In this document: one piece after another, positions 52,054 to 64,000 of the stretch
How positions within the stretch are numbered: position 1 is the stretch's first letter
Layout of the letters: the number at the start of each line of letters is the position of its first letter
Origin: Sitta carolinensis
Taxonomy: Eukaryota > Chordata > Aves > Passeriformes > Sittidae
Direction of reading: 5' to 3'
NCBI GenBank assembly: GCA_032173965.1
Contig: JAVUNC010000019.1
Location: 17,600,234-17,664,233, forward strand
DNA: 64,000 bases
Translations under genes and position numbers: made by a program
The notes under the pieces: generated by a model
What the model saw: only the letters and a program-made list of their open reading frames with translations
What the model was told of the DNA's origin: nothing
Databases searched by the model: none

Positions 52054-55000
52054 GTAGGAGGATGATTGAAGGCTGGGGTGGGAGGCAGGGGGTGTAAGTT
52101 CTGCTTTATTGGTAGATGTGGTGCAATTTTAGATTTTTCTCTGTGAACGAACTCAGTTTTTCTGCAACTTATTTCTATTTTAGCAAAAATACTCTCAAAG
52201 AACTGATTTTCAGGACAACTCTCTCTCCCCTTTCACTCCTCCACCTAGCATTTTCTGTCAAAAAGCAGTCTCTAAAATCCATTAGCACCTCTTGAGCTTT
52301 GCCTGCATTTGGGTTCTTTTGTTAACAGAAATTCTCTCCAGAGTCCTTCAGCTCCAATATTTAATCAGCCAATGAAACTGTAATTTCTACATTTCATGTT
52401 AAAGTGCTAGCAAGGGGTTCTTGGGGTGGGGTTGTACTTTTTAGGTCCTTAGTCAGTTTTGCCTTTTCCTTAGTTCTCCTAAACTGAATTAGTTCTGTGG
52501 CCTCCTCAGATGAGAGCTGCAGGGCCCTGCAGGAAGGAGAGGCAAACTCCCAGCTCTGGGGCGAGCTGGCAAAGCCAGGGCTCAGTCCTGGGTGGCCCAG
52601 CTGTGCCCAAGGGTTTCCAGCAGGAGGTCAGCCTGGAGATAGGTAAATCCAGGAGATACTGTAAATGCTGGGAACTGTTCTAAACCAGTTTTGACTCAGA
52701 CTGAGCCCCTGAACTGTTGTCAAAACCTGGGCTCAGGTCACCCTTAGCCTCAGAAGGACATGGTCAGCACAAAGTCAGTGGGCACTTGCTGTGGGATTCG
52801 GTGGAAGTGTCACAACTGGCCTCACATCAGTTGGTTCCCTACTCCCAAATATCCGTGAGCAGGGCAGAGGGAAGGAGGCAGCTGGAGGCTGCTGCCCTCA
52901 GCCCAGCTGAGCCCAGTCAAGCTGCTCAAACAGCTGCTGACATCTCCTTCCTTCAGGGGCTATGGTGGTGCAGACATGTAACCCCTGCCCTTATCTTTGC
53001 AAAGGCTTTGGCTTAAGTTCCTCTGAGTCTAACAAACCAAACCGTGATCTTCCTGGTTTATCCTTAGTCTTTCTCCCTCCCCACCTTGGTTTTCTGCAGT
53101 CATACTCAGTGCTCTAGTTTGCACTAACTCTGGGCCCTTCAGCTGCAGATCTGATGCAAGTTGAAGGTTGTAGAAAACTCTGTGATAATTCATTTAGCAG
53201 GATCTCAAAGGTCAGAAATGAGCCAGAACCTTAATTTTAAGGACACGCATAGAAAAGCTTTATAGTGCCAGGAGAAGACAACTCGCCTCCACTGCTTATT
53301 CCAGACCTCCTAGCTCCATGCAGAAGCTGCCATCACAGAAATTTCTTTCCTCAAACACAAGCCCTGAGGAGTGAATAGGAGCAGGAGGGGATGGAGTAGC
53401 ACTCACCTGATATTTTTTTGTACTTTTTTTAATGCTTCCAGATGCTCTGATGCTGCTTGCCCTCATAAAGCCAAAACGAGACATTAAGGAAAGGACACTC
53501 CAAGGAAGTGCTTGCAGGCAGTGAGCTGTGGGAGCAGTAAACGTTTTACTTGTAGCTGCTGAAGCTAATCATGATGAGGTGGGATCTAAAGCTGCCAGAG
53601 CCAGGATAACAAAGAGCTGGGCATGTCCCTTGCTGGGCTGGCATCAGCAGAGCTGGGTGTTGGCAGGGAGATAAGGGCAGCTCTTCTCTGAAGCTGTTTG
53701 CCACTACAGGGGTGGATTCCTCTGATAAGAGACCTCCTTCCATCGGGCTGGTTGCCTGTGGGGTTCAGGCTTACCTCATCTTTCCTGAATTTTCTATCAG
53801 ATTTTCAATAAAATCCTCCAGTTTTAGGTGTTCAAAACTGGCGTTTGCAGGCAGCCTGGGACTGAAGGGGATGTTAATGAGCAGTGCCTTGAATGGCTTG
53901 AGCCATTAAAAGAAATCACTGACATTTAGTGTGGCTGAAATCGCTCAGTGCTGGGTTCCTGCCCTCAGCAGAGTGGGGATGAGGGGGCTGGAAGGTGTTT
54001 CTGTCTTTGCTTTCCTTCCCTTTACATTTATCTGAAATAAAACAAGATTCCATTTTCTCAGCACGTGAGATGCTGCCATTAACAGCCCTTAGAACATGTG
54101 TGCAATGGCTTCCTGGGAATATACCTCTAAAAGGTAGAACCTGCTATAAAGACTTCATAATATTTTGGTTTATAAGATCTGTTTGACACAAGGGACTTGG
54201 AAAAACCTTTCTTTTTCCCTTGGCTGCTGTTGGGAGAAGCATGGCCCAGCTGTTACAGATGGGGAAGTGCTGCTTGCTCTGACCCTCACTCAGTCCTGGT
54301 GTTTCTGCCTGTTCCTGACTGCAGCTTGTGGGTAAATGTAAAGTCAGATGGACTTTGCACCCCCCAGGCACAAAGATCAAGTCAGATAATTTTGTGAAAG
54401 ACAGGAGTATGTTCAGCTTCGTTTCCCATTGGTTTCCCCTGTCAGAAGCTGAGTTGCAGGGTTCAGTCTGATTTTAAAAGTTTGCAGTTTATTAAATAAT
54501 TATAAGTTTACATAGAAGAGAAAGCACAAAACTGAACCAGAAGCAGAAATTGTTAGCCTGTACCTTTATGATGCAGGATCATTCAGGTGAGGTGTGAGGG
54601 TGGAAAACCAGTGCTGGGTTCATCTGTGAGTTCTTTATTAAATATTTGGCAAACAAATGGTTTCATTTCTGGAGAAATAAATAGATGATGCTATTAAGGA
54701 CTAATATTACTTTTGTTATTAAGAACTAACATTAAAATGGCCACAGAAGTACTTTAAACTGGTTAAAAAAGCAAGGCTGAGGGTGGGACTGGGTCAAACA
54801 ACTCTGGGAAGTTTAGGGGGAGAAAAGGAAAGGAATGCTTGGAATAATAATTTAGTGATGTTGTTGTGATGTCTTTCATCTCGGATTCTCAGTGCACTGC
54901 AATGAGTGTGGGAAGACGTGCTGGGAAGGGAGATCATTTCCCCCAAGGAACAGCAGCTGTTGCTTAGCCTGGCACAGCACCAGCCCCTGCTCCTGCTGAA

Positions 55001-57975
55001 GGCAAGTGGAACTGTAGGAGAGAGAAGGGCAGCAAACTGGGTTGTGTTTAGAATGGAGGCTTGGCCTGAGCAGTGTGTCTTTTCCCAAATGTGTTTCTTG
55101 CCCTGCAGCTCAAGGGGATTTGGGACAACTCAGGAGAGGAACAAGAGGAGCTGCTTGAAAATATGGTGCAGTTTGAAAATGTCCATGTTTTTCATGGCTG
55201 AAAGCAGCCAGTGCTTCCCTCTTACCCCACTGCAAGTTGATTTACAGTCAGATTTTTTTTAATCATGGAGAAAAAAAGAAAAAAAACCCAAGATAAATCC
55301 CCCTTCCTTCCCTTTAATCCTTCCTTCAAAACAGCTTTTAGCTGAAGTTGCCTAAATGGGGAGTGCTTGCTGCTTCCCCACTGCAGGACCTCCCACTTCC
55401 AGCTGGGAAGAAGGATGCATTCCCTCTCAGTTGCTGATTGCAGCACACCAGTGTGGTCTTGGCTGGAAAAAGATATGGGTGCTGAGGAGGTGATCAATTA
55501 CAAAAAAAAAATTCCAAGTTTTTTCCAAAATATGCAGGAAGCGTTTCACCAAAAGGCTTGGAGGAAGCAGGTGCTGTGTGGCAGCAGAATGCATGCGTGC
55601 CTTGGTGACTGGGAAATGCTGCTCAAGAGGTTAACTTGCTGCTGGCAAGGGCATTTCCCTGTCCAGACAACACCTGGGTTCAAGCATCTGCCAAACTCCG
55701 GGCTGGGAACACCTGAGTTTCCAAAGCACAAGATCAGGTTTTATTAAAGGATGGTGGTACTCGGGTAGTGAGCCTGTTAGGTGTTTTTGTGGGACCAGGC
55801 TGTTCTGGGTCAGGAGCACTGACTGGCTGTTGGTTCATGTGACCTGATAAGGGATCTCTGCCTGGGACTGCATTATTTTCTTGCATGCCCTGCTGGGAGG
55901 ATTTTGTCTCCTGTTTCTCTTCCCAGCTGAAAGCACCACAGGGATGTTGTACCTCAGGACTGACCCTCACAGGCTGGCTGTGAGATGGCAGTGGCAGGTA
56001 ACAATCTGACAGGTCAGGGAAACCAGGAGCTAGGGGAAGAGGGAGATGCTTCACATCCTTTATGCTTTTGGGTTTGACTGTATAAATGAGCAGGGTTGCA
56101 AAGGGATTTTTGTTTTCTTTCTATGCTGGGAAAAGATACCTCAGAGCAAAGTGGAAGCCTTCAGAATGAGGATTAGGAAGAAAAAGGGGAGAAAGAATTC
56201 ATGTTTTCTTTGCCCCACCCTCAGCCCATCCTCCCTGAAAAATAGCAAACTCTTGCAATGGCATGAAAGCAAGTGTGAGTTGATGTTCCTGCTGTGTGTG
56301 TCTTGGCACTGAGCAGCACAGCTGACTTCCACAGCCACATATCTCCTTCCAAGCATCATAACTGTCCTTCTCCTCCCTGGGGAGCACTGCCTGGAGAGTT
56401 GGCACAGCCCCATGCTCCAGGCCTTCAGAAGGGAGGGTCTTGTCCTGGCTCTGCCCCAGGCTTTTTGGGGAAATGTCTCTTGATCTTTCTATAAAACAGA
56501 GATTTTGTCTTTCCCCCTGAACTGTCATTTTAATACACAAGTGTTACTGTGATGTAGATAGGAACACACAGTAACACACATAACAGGTGTTTAAGTAGAG
56601 AAGAGAAGTTTTTTGTTTTTGTTGACTTTGTATCTATAAGTTTCTGGACAGTGATCAGAGATTGGACAGAGAGGTTACCACCTCTCCATCTCCACTGGTC
56701 ACTTGAGAAGTCCATCAGGTGATATCTTTTACAAAGGAATGTAAACATGATTCTTATTTATGTTATAATTCATGAGAACTGACTCTATTATACTAAAACA
56801 AATTAGAAAGCTTATTTTCAAAGACAACACACAAGCTCAAGCTCACCCCTACTCCCTGTAGAGGGTAGCAGTGGCTCTGGTTCTCTCTCTGTGCTGATAA
56901 TTACGCTACTATCAGTCTCGAGCATTCTGGTGCTGAGTGGTTGCTCATGTTCAGCAGTATTAGACCATACATTTTTAATTCTTTTCTGCAATTACAGTTC
57001 AGGGGCCATAGGAACCCGTTTGCAGGGAGGGAGGCCTCCGGGAGAGGTTGGTGCTTGCAGGGAGGCTTTAGCCTGGCTGAGCTCAGGCAGCCCCAGGTGT
57101 TGCACCCCCTCTTGTGGCTTCTAGTGGTGGCAGTGCTGTGACAACACCTGGATAGTGGGGAAAAGTCCCATGGCAGGAATGCAACCCTCCTCATAAAGCT
57201 TTGGATGTTCAAGTGTCTAGTTGATCCCGTAATAGGGGTCATGATCTTGTGATGCTGTTTCTGGGGGGGATAAGATAAATTTCTGTGTGTGCAGACCTGG
57301 GGTGTCCAGCCTGGTTGCAGTAAACTGTAATTTCAGCTCAAGTGTGGTTTTCTTTGCTCCAGTTCGGAAAAGGGACTTCCAAGCATGCAGGCCAGGCTTG
57401 TTTTATCCAAAAATCCCATGGTTTTTGGTTCCCTAGTCCATCGAAGAGATAGCTGAGGGTGGCTGCTGACTTTTCCCATTTGCACACAGTGTCTGGCACC
57501 CAGTTCTACCCCGAAGCTTTCAGGGGGCTGAGATTCACCATGACCCTCCTTGTTTTACATCCCTTGTCTTTCCTTTCGAACAATACCAGCCAATCATGTT
57601 CAAGGGGTCTTTGCCTCTTTCACCCTCGCTGCTCTTTGCTCCCTCCAGCTTCTGTGCCCTGCAGGGTTTTTACCGCAGCTCTGGATGACACACTGGCATT
57701 CTCTTTCAGCGCCAACCCGGCTTCCAGCGTGTGACAGCAGGAAACGCCGCTCTCGCCTTTTGGGAGCTGTCAATCCCCCCGTGCTGCAGCCTGTTGACAT
57801 TGCGTTTACCTGTGTGTGTGGCAGGTGGAAGCTGTACCCCCGGGTGCTCAGGGACGTGTCGCTGCTGGACCTGTCCACCTCCGTTCTGGGGCAGAGGGTG
57901 CGGTGCCCGTGTGCGTGGCCGCCACGGCGATGCAGCGCATGGCTCACCCGCACGGAGAGACGGCGACCGCCCGAG
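51917..57975 (+). CDS. HAO1: HAO1, hydroxyacid oxidase 1 (glycolate oxidase), 5' part, with a frameshift in exon 2
   Basis: Two exons (51917-52053 and 57825-57975) encode the N-terminal part of glycolate oxidase, the FMN-dependent peroxisomal enzyme that turns glycolate into glyoxylate and hydrogen peroxide. Exon 1 gives [16 protein letters not shown] and the family motif [20 protein letters not shown], with Tyr26 at the substrate-binding position. Exon 2 continues [10 protein letters not shown] and [11 protein letters not shown]. The frame is then broken by one missing base after 57,903; the next frame gives [14 protein letters not shown], the FMN-contact segment. The remaining exons, with the catalytic His/Arg and the C-terminal peroxisomal signal, must lie beyond the window. 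Human HAO1 is 370 residues. Order and strand after TMX4 agree with human. Confidence 0.9.
52054..57824 (+). other. HAO1: HAO1 intron 1
   Basis: This is a 5.8-kb intron without a recognised exon, RNA gene or clear repeat. It ends in GTGTGTGTGGCAG. Short overlapping open frames inside it have no recognisable content. Confidence 0.7.
57825..57975 (+). CDS. HAO1: HAO1 coding exon 2, one base short
   Basis: The exon is 151 bases. It reads in the expected frame from Arg46/Trp47 through QRV at residue 71, then the homologous sequence moves to another frame after position 57,903 and continues to the codons for ETATAR at the donor GTGAGC. Family alignment from memory (human QRVSMPICVGATAMQRM) needs 152 bases and phase 1 at the exon end, so a single base is missing. 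The region is GC-rich. If real, the shift removes the FMN and catalytic parts of the protein. Confidence 0.88.
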
Positions 57976-58784
57976 GTGAGCCCTGCCCCGGGCTGCGTGC
58001 ACAGGCACGGGGCGCTGCCGGGCCTGGGGGGCTGACTTGCTGCTCACAGGAACCGGGTTTGGTTTTTAACATTTCGCTCGTCTGAGTGTGGTTTTTTCTC
58101 TCCGTGAGAAATGAAGAGTGCAAGAGGGGAATAATTTGTATATAAAATTGGAAACGTCTATCTACCTACCCATACGTTTTCTATGTAACTATAAACATTG
58201 TCACAGCAACACTCTTCCTATTAGAGAATTGACTCTAGAAATTCCGAGGCTTTTGTTTGCCTGGGAAAAATCCTTGCTTTGAAGAGAGCTCTTTGAGAGC
58301 ATCCCAGGGAGGCAGCGAGATAAGCACCCCTCTGGGCTAGAAGCTGCACAAAGATGTTGCCAGCACAGAGGCTGCAGCTTAAAAAGATATTAACCAGAAA
58401 TTCAGATGGACCAGAAATTCAAAGGACTGTCCCTAGTCCTTTGACTCCAGCTGCACAACAGCACCAAATCTGAGGAAGAGGTGTGGGCTGTGCATTTCAG
58501 TGCTGAAAGGAAAAGGGCACAAAACCTAAACTGATATTTAAAGCACAGTAATCCTGTGCATGGTTGGGTTATTCATCTAACAGCCTTTCCATGCCCAATG
58601 CAGCAGAAATTGGTGTGAAGCGAGTCGAATTCCTAGCCCCGCAGTGGGAGCTGCTCTCATTTCCCATCGCTGTCATGTGCACGGGGGTGGGCTACAGCAC
58701 AACTCCAGCGCTATCTTTGAAGAACACACCTGTCCGATTTTGCAGCATGTTTATGGCCGCGTTGCTCCCCTTCCCCAGAGCTTC

Positions 58785-58945
58785 CTTAGGAAGCCGGAGG
58801 TGTTTTGTTTAGTTGTAGGTGCCGGCGCTCTCCACGCGATGGCGCTCCAGCACCTCGGATCGGCCTGGGAAGGGCCGGCGGGGCCGCGGTGCTGTCCCAT
58901 CCTTCGGCAGCTCCTGGATTAGCTCCGGGCCGGGTTGTGAAGGGA
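58785..58945. other. CpG-rich patch in HAO1 intron 2
   Basis: This is a roughly 160-base stretch with dense CpG (around GCCGGCGGGGCCGCGG) inside CpG-poor intron. It does not resemble an HAO1 exon or a repeat that I recognise. It could be an internal regulatory element or a remnant of a GC-rich insertion. Confidence 0.4.
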
Positions 58946-61839
58946 GGAGGCTCTGAAACATTGAGTGCAAACATATTAATGCAGTGGTGAGAGCGAGATT
59001 TGAAACACAGAGTTCAGGATGTTTCTCCTGAAAAATTCCCAGTGATGCTGCAGCCTGGCCACATTTTAAGGCATAAATCCACCATGGCACACAAAGTAGA
59101 GTGGTACAATAAGGTTGAGTACCACATTTTCAGACTTTAACAGGTGATTATGGCATTTACTGTTCCTGGGTTTTCAAGCTGGGACAGCTCCGTGTACTGC
59201 CACCAGCTGGAATGTGTGGTCCAGCAAACTTATGCATTGGAGCTGGTGATTTTTCATTGCTTTCAAAGGAGGGCAGTATTAAAATCCCACCCTCTGTATT
59301 GCATTGGCATTTGGGGGAGAAAAGATTGGCTTTGGTTTTGTGCTGTCAGAGGTGGAGAGGGGCACTCAGTGTCAAGCTTTTGGTTTGACCTTATAAGATG
59401 ACAGGAATTAGCTGTAAAGTACACATTTAGCTTAAAGACTCTCTTAAACTTGGGACACTTGGGATCAGGGGCTTTGCCACATCCAGCTTCTACTCCAGAG
59501 GTAGCAGAGACTTTAGGGGAGCAAACTGTTGGTTGCTTTAATTCAGCTTCTGCTTCAGCTGCACTGCTTTGCCCAAGCCAAGGAAGAATGATCCTGTGGC
59601 TTCTGCAAAGCCTGGCATGCTCCATAAGCCTGTTTTTTTCTGCCTCAGGTGTGCAGGAAGTGCTGTCTGAGGTGGTGCCTCTGCCCAGGCCATGATCCTT
59701 GAGGAGCACAGTGTGGCCTCAGTCCTGCCCTTCCCAGCCAGCGTCCTGGCTCGTGCTGGGGGCAGAGCAGCTCTCAGAGGAGCCTCCCTGTGTGCCACCA
59801 GTCAGCCTGGCTGGCCTTGAACCCCAACAGAGAATCCTGGTTCACACCGCGCTGCCCTGCAGAGCAGGGTGGTGAAGAGAGCAATGGCAGCTCCTGCCCT
59901 GAACTCCTGATGGTGGGAGAACAATGCTTGAGGAATTTCCTGGAGTGCTCAGAACTGCTCTGCTCTCCTGGCAGTTTGCCCACGTGTTGTAGGGTAAATG
60001 TCCTCTCCAGGGACAAGGGCCTGTCAGGGTGTCCCCTAGAACTCCCTGCCCTCACAACCCCTTGCTCTGGGCGTGTCAGGGTTCTGCCTGAGGGATGCTC
60101 TCCAGGCTGGTGGAGAGGAGTGTGCACCTTCCCAGAACAGGGCACCTGAGACACCCCTTCATGGGCAGTTCCTTTGCACGAGTAAAGAATCTTTTCTGGG
60201 AAAAACATCCAATTGTCATTTTAAGAGTTGCTGGCCACAGGCCAGCCATCACAATGCAGGTTATTCCAAAGGTTAGGTGACCCCACTCTGAGCAGAATAA
60301 ACTGCAAATAAATGGTCAAACCTTGCACAGCCTCAAATCCAGGTGTTGGATTTACTTGTACTCCTGTTAGCTAGACTTTAAAATAATAAATGAATTTTTA
60401 AACAAGTCTATGCAGGCTATAATAAGGTTGCTCTTCTGTTTTCTGACATGTCTGAATGTAGCACGAGTCCTTCCTTACAGAGAAAGCTCTCTTGTCCTTG
60501 AAACAATTTCATGCACCTTGGCAGTTGTCCCAGTTTTTCTAGGTCTTCCTTCAAGAATATTCCCTGGCATTTTAGTTGTAGTCCATCAGTATATGTGGCA
60601 ATTTTCCAAAGAATGGATTTTCTGTTCAGTAGAAACTGAAAAATTGGGAGGAAAATTGTTTTGGATTAACTGAAATGTTTCATTTGATCCAAAACATAAT
60701 GTTTTATTTCATTTTCCTACTGGCTAATGCTTTTAGCTATAGTTCTGTTTTGAAACAAAAGTGTCAGCTCAGGAGAAAACATTTCCATTTTGAAAAGATC
60801 AACACATGACATTTTGACTTAGGTGTTTTTTTCTCATCCTTCCCACTCCAATTTCAACCTCTTTGACTAAAAATATTTGCCAAATTCGATGAATAATCTT
60901 AGCCACCAAAGAGCAAAAGGTTGTTCTCTAAACACTTTTCAAGAGAACCCTTCTGATTCTATGGGATCTTTATTTCTTGCTTGTCCATCAGCAGATTCAC
61001 TGTTCCTCCATGCCAAGGCCTTCAATTGCCATCCTGACTTCATGCTGTGCTTGCAAACCAACGTGATCCTGTGTCAACAGGACCCACCTCGAGTGCACTG
61101 ACTCAAAATCCTGTGCACCATCCAGCTGCTCAGCAAGAAAGAGCAGGTTTTTGCACCCTTTATTGATTATAAACATATCTGTAGCATTATTTTATTGATA
61201 TTTGTGTTTCTCTTCCTGCTTATTCCACACTGCACTTACTGGGTAGTTTAAATTCCTATCTTTTCAGCCCACAGCAGCATTGAATAGCTGAAAATCTGGC
61301 TGAGAACCCGACTGTTTTCTTGGCCAGGTCTTTTGAGAACTGTCACTGACAGTTGCTCAAGGCTGAAGTTTTTGTGTTTGCCCTCTGCAGCTGCACTCAA
61401 AGCACTCTCCAGGCTGCTGCTGACACAGGAAGGGTTTCACCATCACCTGACTGCACCATTTGCTTTGTCAAATGGAGATCAGGAATACTGAGTGGAAAGC
61501 TGGTTTTTTCCTCCTGCTTTAGCTGAGTTTCTGGCAGCTCTGTCATTCCCACTAGAGAGAGAGCAACACCTTTGTTCCTTTGGCTCTTAATAGGCTGCTC
61601 CTGTGCTGTTTCTCTCTGTGATGCTGAGCACAGAAATTTGGGGTTCTTGTACCCATCAGACATAATTGTGACTGGGAAGGAGGGATTTGCCCATTTATTG
61701 CATTTTGTGCTCAGCCACAGTGAAAACAGCAGGCTGAGAACACCTGTTACCTATGTGCTGATCAAAAGATGAGGTTAATTTTGAGACATGAAAATGAACA
61801 TCAATCCAGAGTCACAGAGAGGACAAATATTCACATGGG

Positions 61840-62025
61840 ATAACGTGGCCTGGGCTGACCTGGCCTGGCTTCCCCCTGGGAGCAGTGTGCCCAGGCAGCC
61901 GGGCGTGCCGGGCAGATCCCAGCTCCCTTTGTCCACGGGTCCCTTCCCCTCCAGCCTTCCTGCACGGCTGCCAAAACGCGTCGTGTCACCCACGGGCCGG
62001 CAGGCAGCGCTCACACGCAGGGCTT
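61840..62025. other. GC-rich patch in HAO1 intron 2
   Basis: A local GC- and CpG-enriched block (around GCCGGGCGTGCCGGGC and AAAACGCGTCGTG). There is no splice-bounded coding sequence and no known repeat that I can support. Confidence 0.35.
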
Positions 62026-62639
62026 TGGAGGGGCTGAAGGAGGACAGGCTGACAGGGATCTCTCAGCCAAATGTGGTTTGTCAAGAGAGTAACGTGGAGT
62101 TCTTTAAACAACTCTGTTTCTTGGGAGATACAGCTGCAAGAACAGGGCTGCTGCTCCTGAGAAATACCGAAAGGACAGCGTGTTGATCCCAAGGAATGTC
62201 CTGTGGCCCTTAGCTTGGGGACAGTGGATTCATTGGATTCAAGGAAAAATGCCTGCAGTGGGGCAGTTTGACTGCTGGGCTTTGGAGATTCCCCTAAAAG
62301 GGAAATGATGGGGATTTGCCCAGCTCGAGGAAAAAAATGAGTTCCCATTCCCATACAAGGTAACCCTGACAAAATCTGCAGGCTTGAATTGAACTAAATC
62401 CAGTGCCCTTGCTGAAGTATTCTTCCTCTGAGCTGCCCCCAGGGACAAATTCCATACCCTTCCCAAAGCATGTGAGGAAGTGATGCCTCATTAGATGGGG
62501 GGAGGATGCTCTGAGGCTTCAGGATGAAAAAAGGGCTAAAAAATTGTCACTGCTCTGTTCCCACTGGAGCTCCCAAATGCATCCTGTCCCATTTGTTGCT
62601 ATGTAAAATATTTTGCAATATAAAATACTTCACTTGAGT

Positions 62640-62725
62640 TCCCTGAGAATGAATGGCTTCAAACTGCCAGAGGGCAGGTTTGGATTAGAGATGAGGGAGA
62701 GATTCTTTACCATCCTGTGATTCCA
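62640..62725 (+). mobile_element. CR1 LINE remnant
   Basis: The blocks AATGGCTTCAAACTGCCAGA, GGGCAGGTTTGGATTAGA and GAGATTCTTTAC correspond in order to an internal part of the CR1 3' region in plus orientation. It is short and cut at both ends. Confidence 0.7.
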
Positions 62726-62859
62726 TGGACTTCCCCAGCTCTCTGTGTGTGGCTACTGCTGTGCCCTCTGCGCTGTCAGGGAGACCAACAGGAGCCTGCA
62801 GCGTGTACAAGGGTGAATGTGTCCTTTGGGCAATGCTCAGGATTAAAGAAGACCTGGGA

Positions 62860-62893
62860 AAGAAAAAAAAAAAACATAAAAAACAAACAACTA
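62860..62893. repeat. A-rich simple repeat
   Basis: Low-complexity A-rich tract with scattered C and T, about 130 bases after the CR1 remnant. Confidence 0.7.
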
Positions 62894-64000
62894 AAAGCAA
62901 TCATGAAATGGCATGAGGAAAGGCTGGTTTACAAAAACATCTCCTGCTTAAACTCTGGCAAATGTCACATATTGCAGCAAGAGCATCCTGTGGGAATATG
63001 ACTGTAGTAGGACTGATTTGAAATAATAAATTATTTGCAGCACCCCAAAAGTGAAGTGTAAAATACAATTGTTAGAGGAAATTAATTGCTTCTGTTTTTC
63101 TTGACTGCAGCTAAATGTGTGAGGAGTGGGAGTGTATTTTTAGAGAAACCTAATTTGAGGTAGAAAAAAAACCCCAACCAAACCTGGCAGCACTTGGCAA
63201 AAGCAAACCTGGCCTCTGTATCTCATGGTTTCAGAAGTCTAGAAAATCATCAAAATAAGCTTTGAAATGATCAAGTGAAGATTGACCAAAAGTGGAACTG
63301 GTAATTTCTCAAACTTTGAGAAATTTTGTCTGTTGCCTGAGAGATCTAAACTACGTGTATTGAGCTGGTGCTTCACCAGAGAGCTGTGAACTTTACAAGA
63401 GAGACGAGGGGAATTTTGTGAGCATGCTTGCATGAAAATGGCATAACCCCGTTTGGGATGGCTGAACTCTCATTGAACCAAACTGCTTAAACCTAATCTT
63501 AAACGAGAGAAAAGCACTATTTTCTCTGTTGCTACATATTGCAGCTAAGCTAAAAAGATACGGTGATATATATCTGGTGATTTATATCTTCTCCAAAAAT
63601 GTTTTATTGTGCAGTTTCTAACTAAACTTTTGCTTTTGCAACCATTGGGCCATAGAGGTAGACTTGGGAATAAAAGGAAGAAATAGAAATAAATGGATAC
63701 GTAAAGACAGATTGAACCATAACATTTACATTTCTCCCTTATCTGATGTGAGGGTTTTGCAATTCCCGGGTTTGCAACCCTCCCATGCATTCCTGATATA
63801 GAGGGAACTGTGTCCAGTAATTTAAAGGAGAGAAACAGAATGGTTACAAACTAGAGAGGTTTGGGTGATTGCTGCTGTATTTCCATTGAGGGAAAACTGG
63901 CTGGTGGCCCTGGGAGGGTGTAAGCAATTTGTTTGAATAAGCTGTTCATAAGTTTCCACTCCAAGAGGCTTGTAATCCTTATTTAATAAAATGTTGTCAT

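Larger units (their letters stand above)
57976..64000 (+). other. HAO1: HAO1 intron 2, running off the window
   Basis: No later HAO1 exon (for example one encoding the ACQSLGTGM-like or TVDTPYLGNR-like segments) could be found, so the intron probably extends past the end. It contains two small GC-rich patches and a CR1 remnant. Open frames of up to 148 residues at 59,263-60,208 overlap on both strands and match nothing known. Confidence 0.65.

Noticed and set aside
57976..64000. HAO1 exon 3 within the window
   Set aside because: No segment resembling the next part of glycolate oxidase, flanked by splice sites, was found; GC-rich patches there do not translate to it.
1..64000. CRISPR arrays, bacterial operons, tRNA or rRNA genes
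   Set aside because: The window is vertebrate nuclear DNA. No evenly spaced palindromic repeats, rRNA segments or convincing tRNA cloverleaf were noticed, although a tRNA search program was not available.

Overview
The window looks like vertebrate chromosomal DNA, most probably from a bird. Long non-coding stretches are interrupted by split genes with GT-AG introns. The only interspersed repeats I recognise are short, mostly 5'-truncated CR1-type LINE fragments. There is one CpG island. The two genes, TMX4 then HAO1 on the same strand, are neighbours in the same order in human (20p12). CR1 is also common in turtles and crocodilians; I prefer a bird because the TMX4 coding span is short (18 kb) and the repeat density is low, but this is inference.

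Layout. Positions 1 to about 25,000 are AT-rich and I find no protein-coding gene in them. In the usual vertebrate order PLCB1 lies on this side of TMX4 on the opposite strand, but no PLCB1 exon was recognised. This stretch holds homopolymer tracts, one old CR1 fragment, and three minus-strand segments with promoter-like or splice-like structure that could be non-coding RNA exons. A CR1 fragment (25,060-25,475) leads into a CpG island (about 25,430-26,760) that contains a 74-bp GC-rich minisatellite directly upstream of the TMX4 start codon. TMX4 (thioredoxin-related transmembrane protein 4) follows as eight coding exons from 26,252 to 44,423. They join in frame to a 324-residue ER protein with a CPAC active site, one membrane segment and an acidic cytosolic tail.

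From 44,424 to about 51,830 lie the TMX4 3' untranslated region and a short intergenic space. HAO1 (glycolate oxidase, peroxisomal) starts at 51,917. Exons 1 and 2 are in the window and the remaining exons must lie past 64,000. Exon 2 lacks one base relative to the reading frame of the family, so it is either an assembly error or a disabling mutation.

The two genes are not known to work together: one acts on disulfides in the ER and nuclear envelope, the other in peroxisomal glycolate metabolism. I found no novel multi-gene system. The points most worth checking are the HAO1 frameshift, the promoter minisatellite with its inverted half unit, and the possible minus-strand transcript upstream of TMX4.
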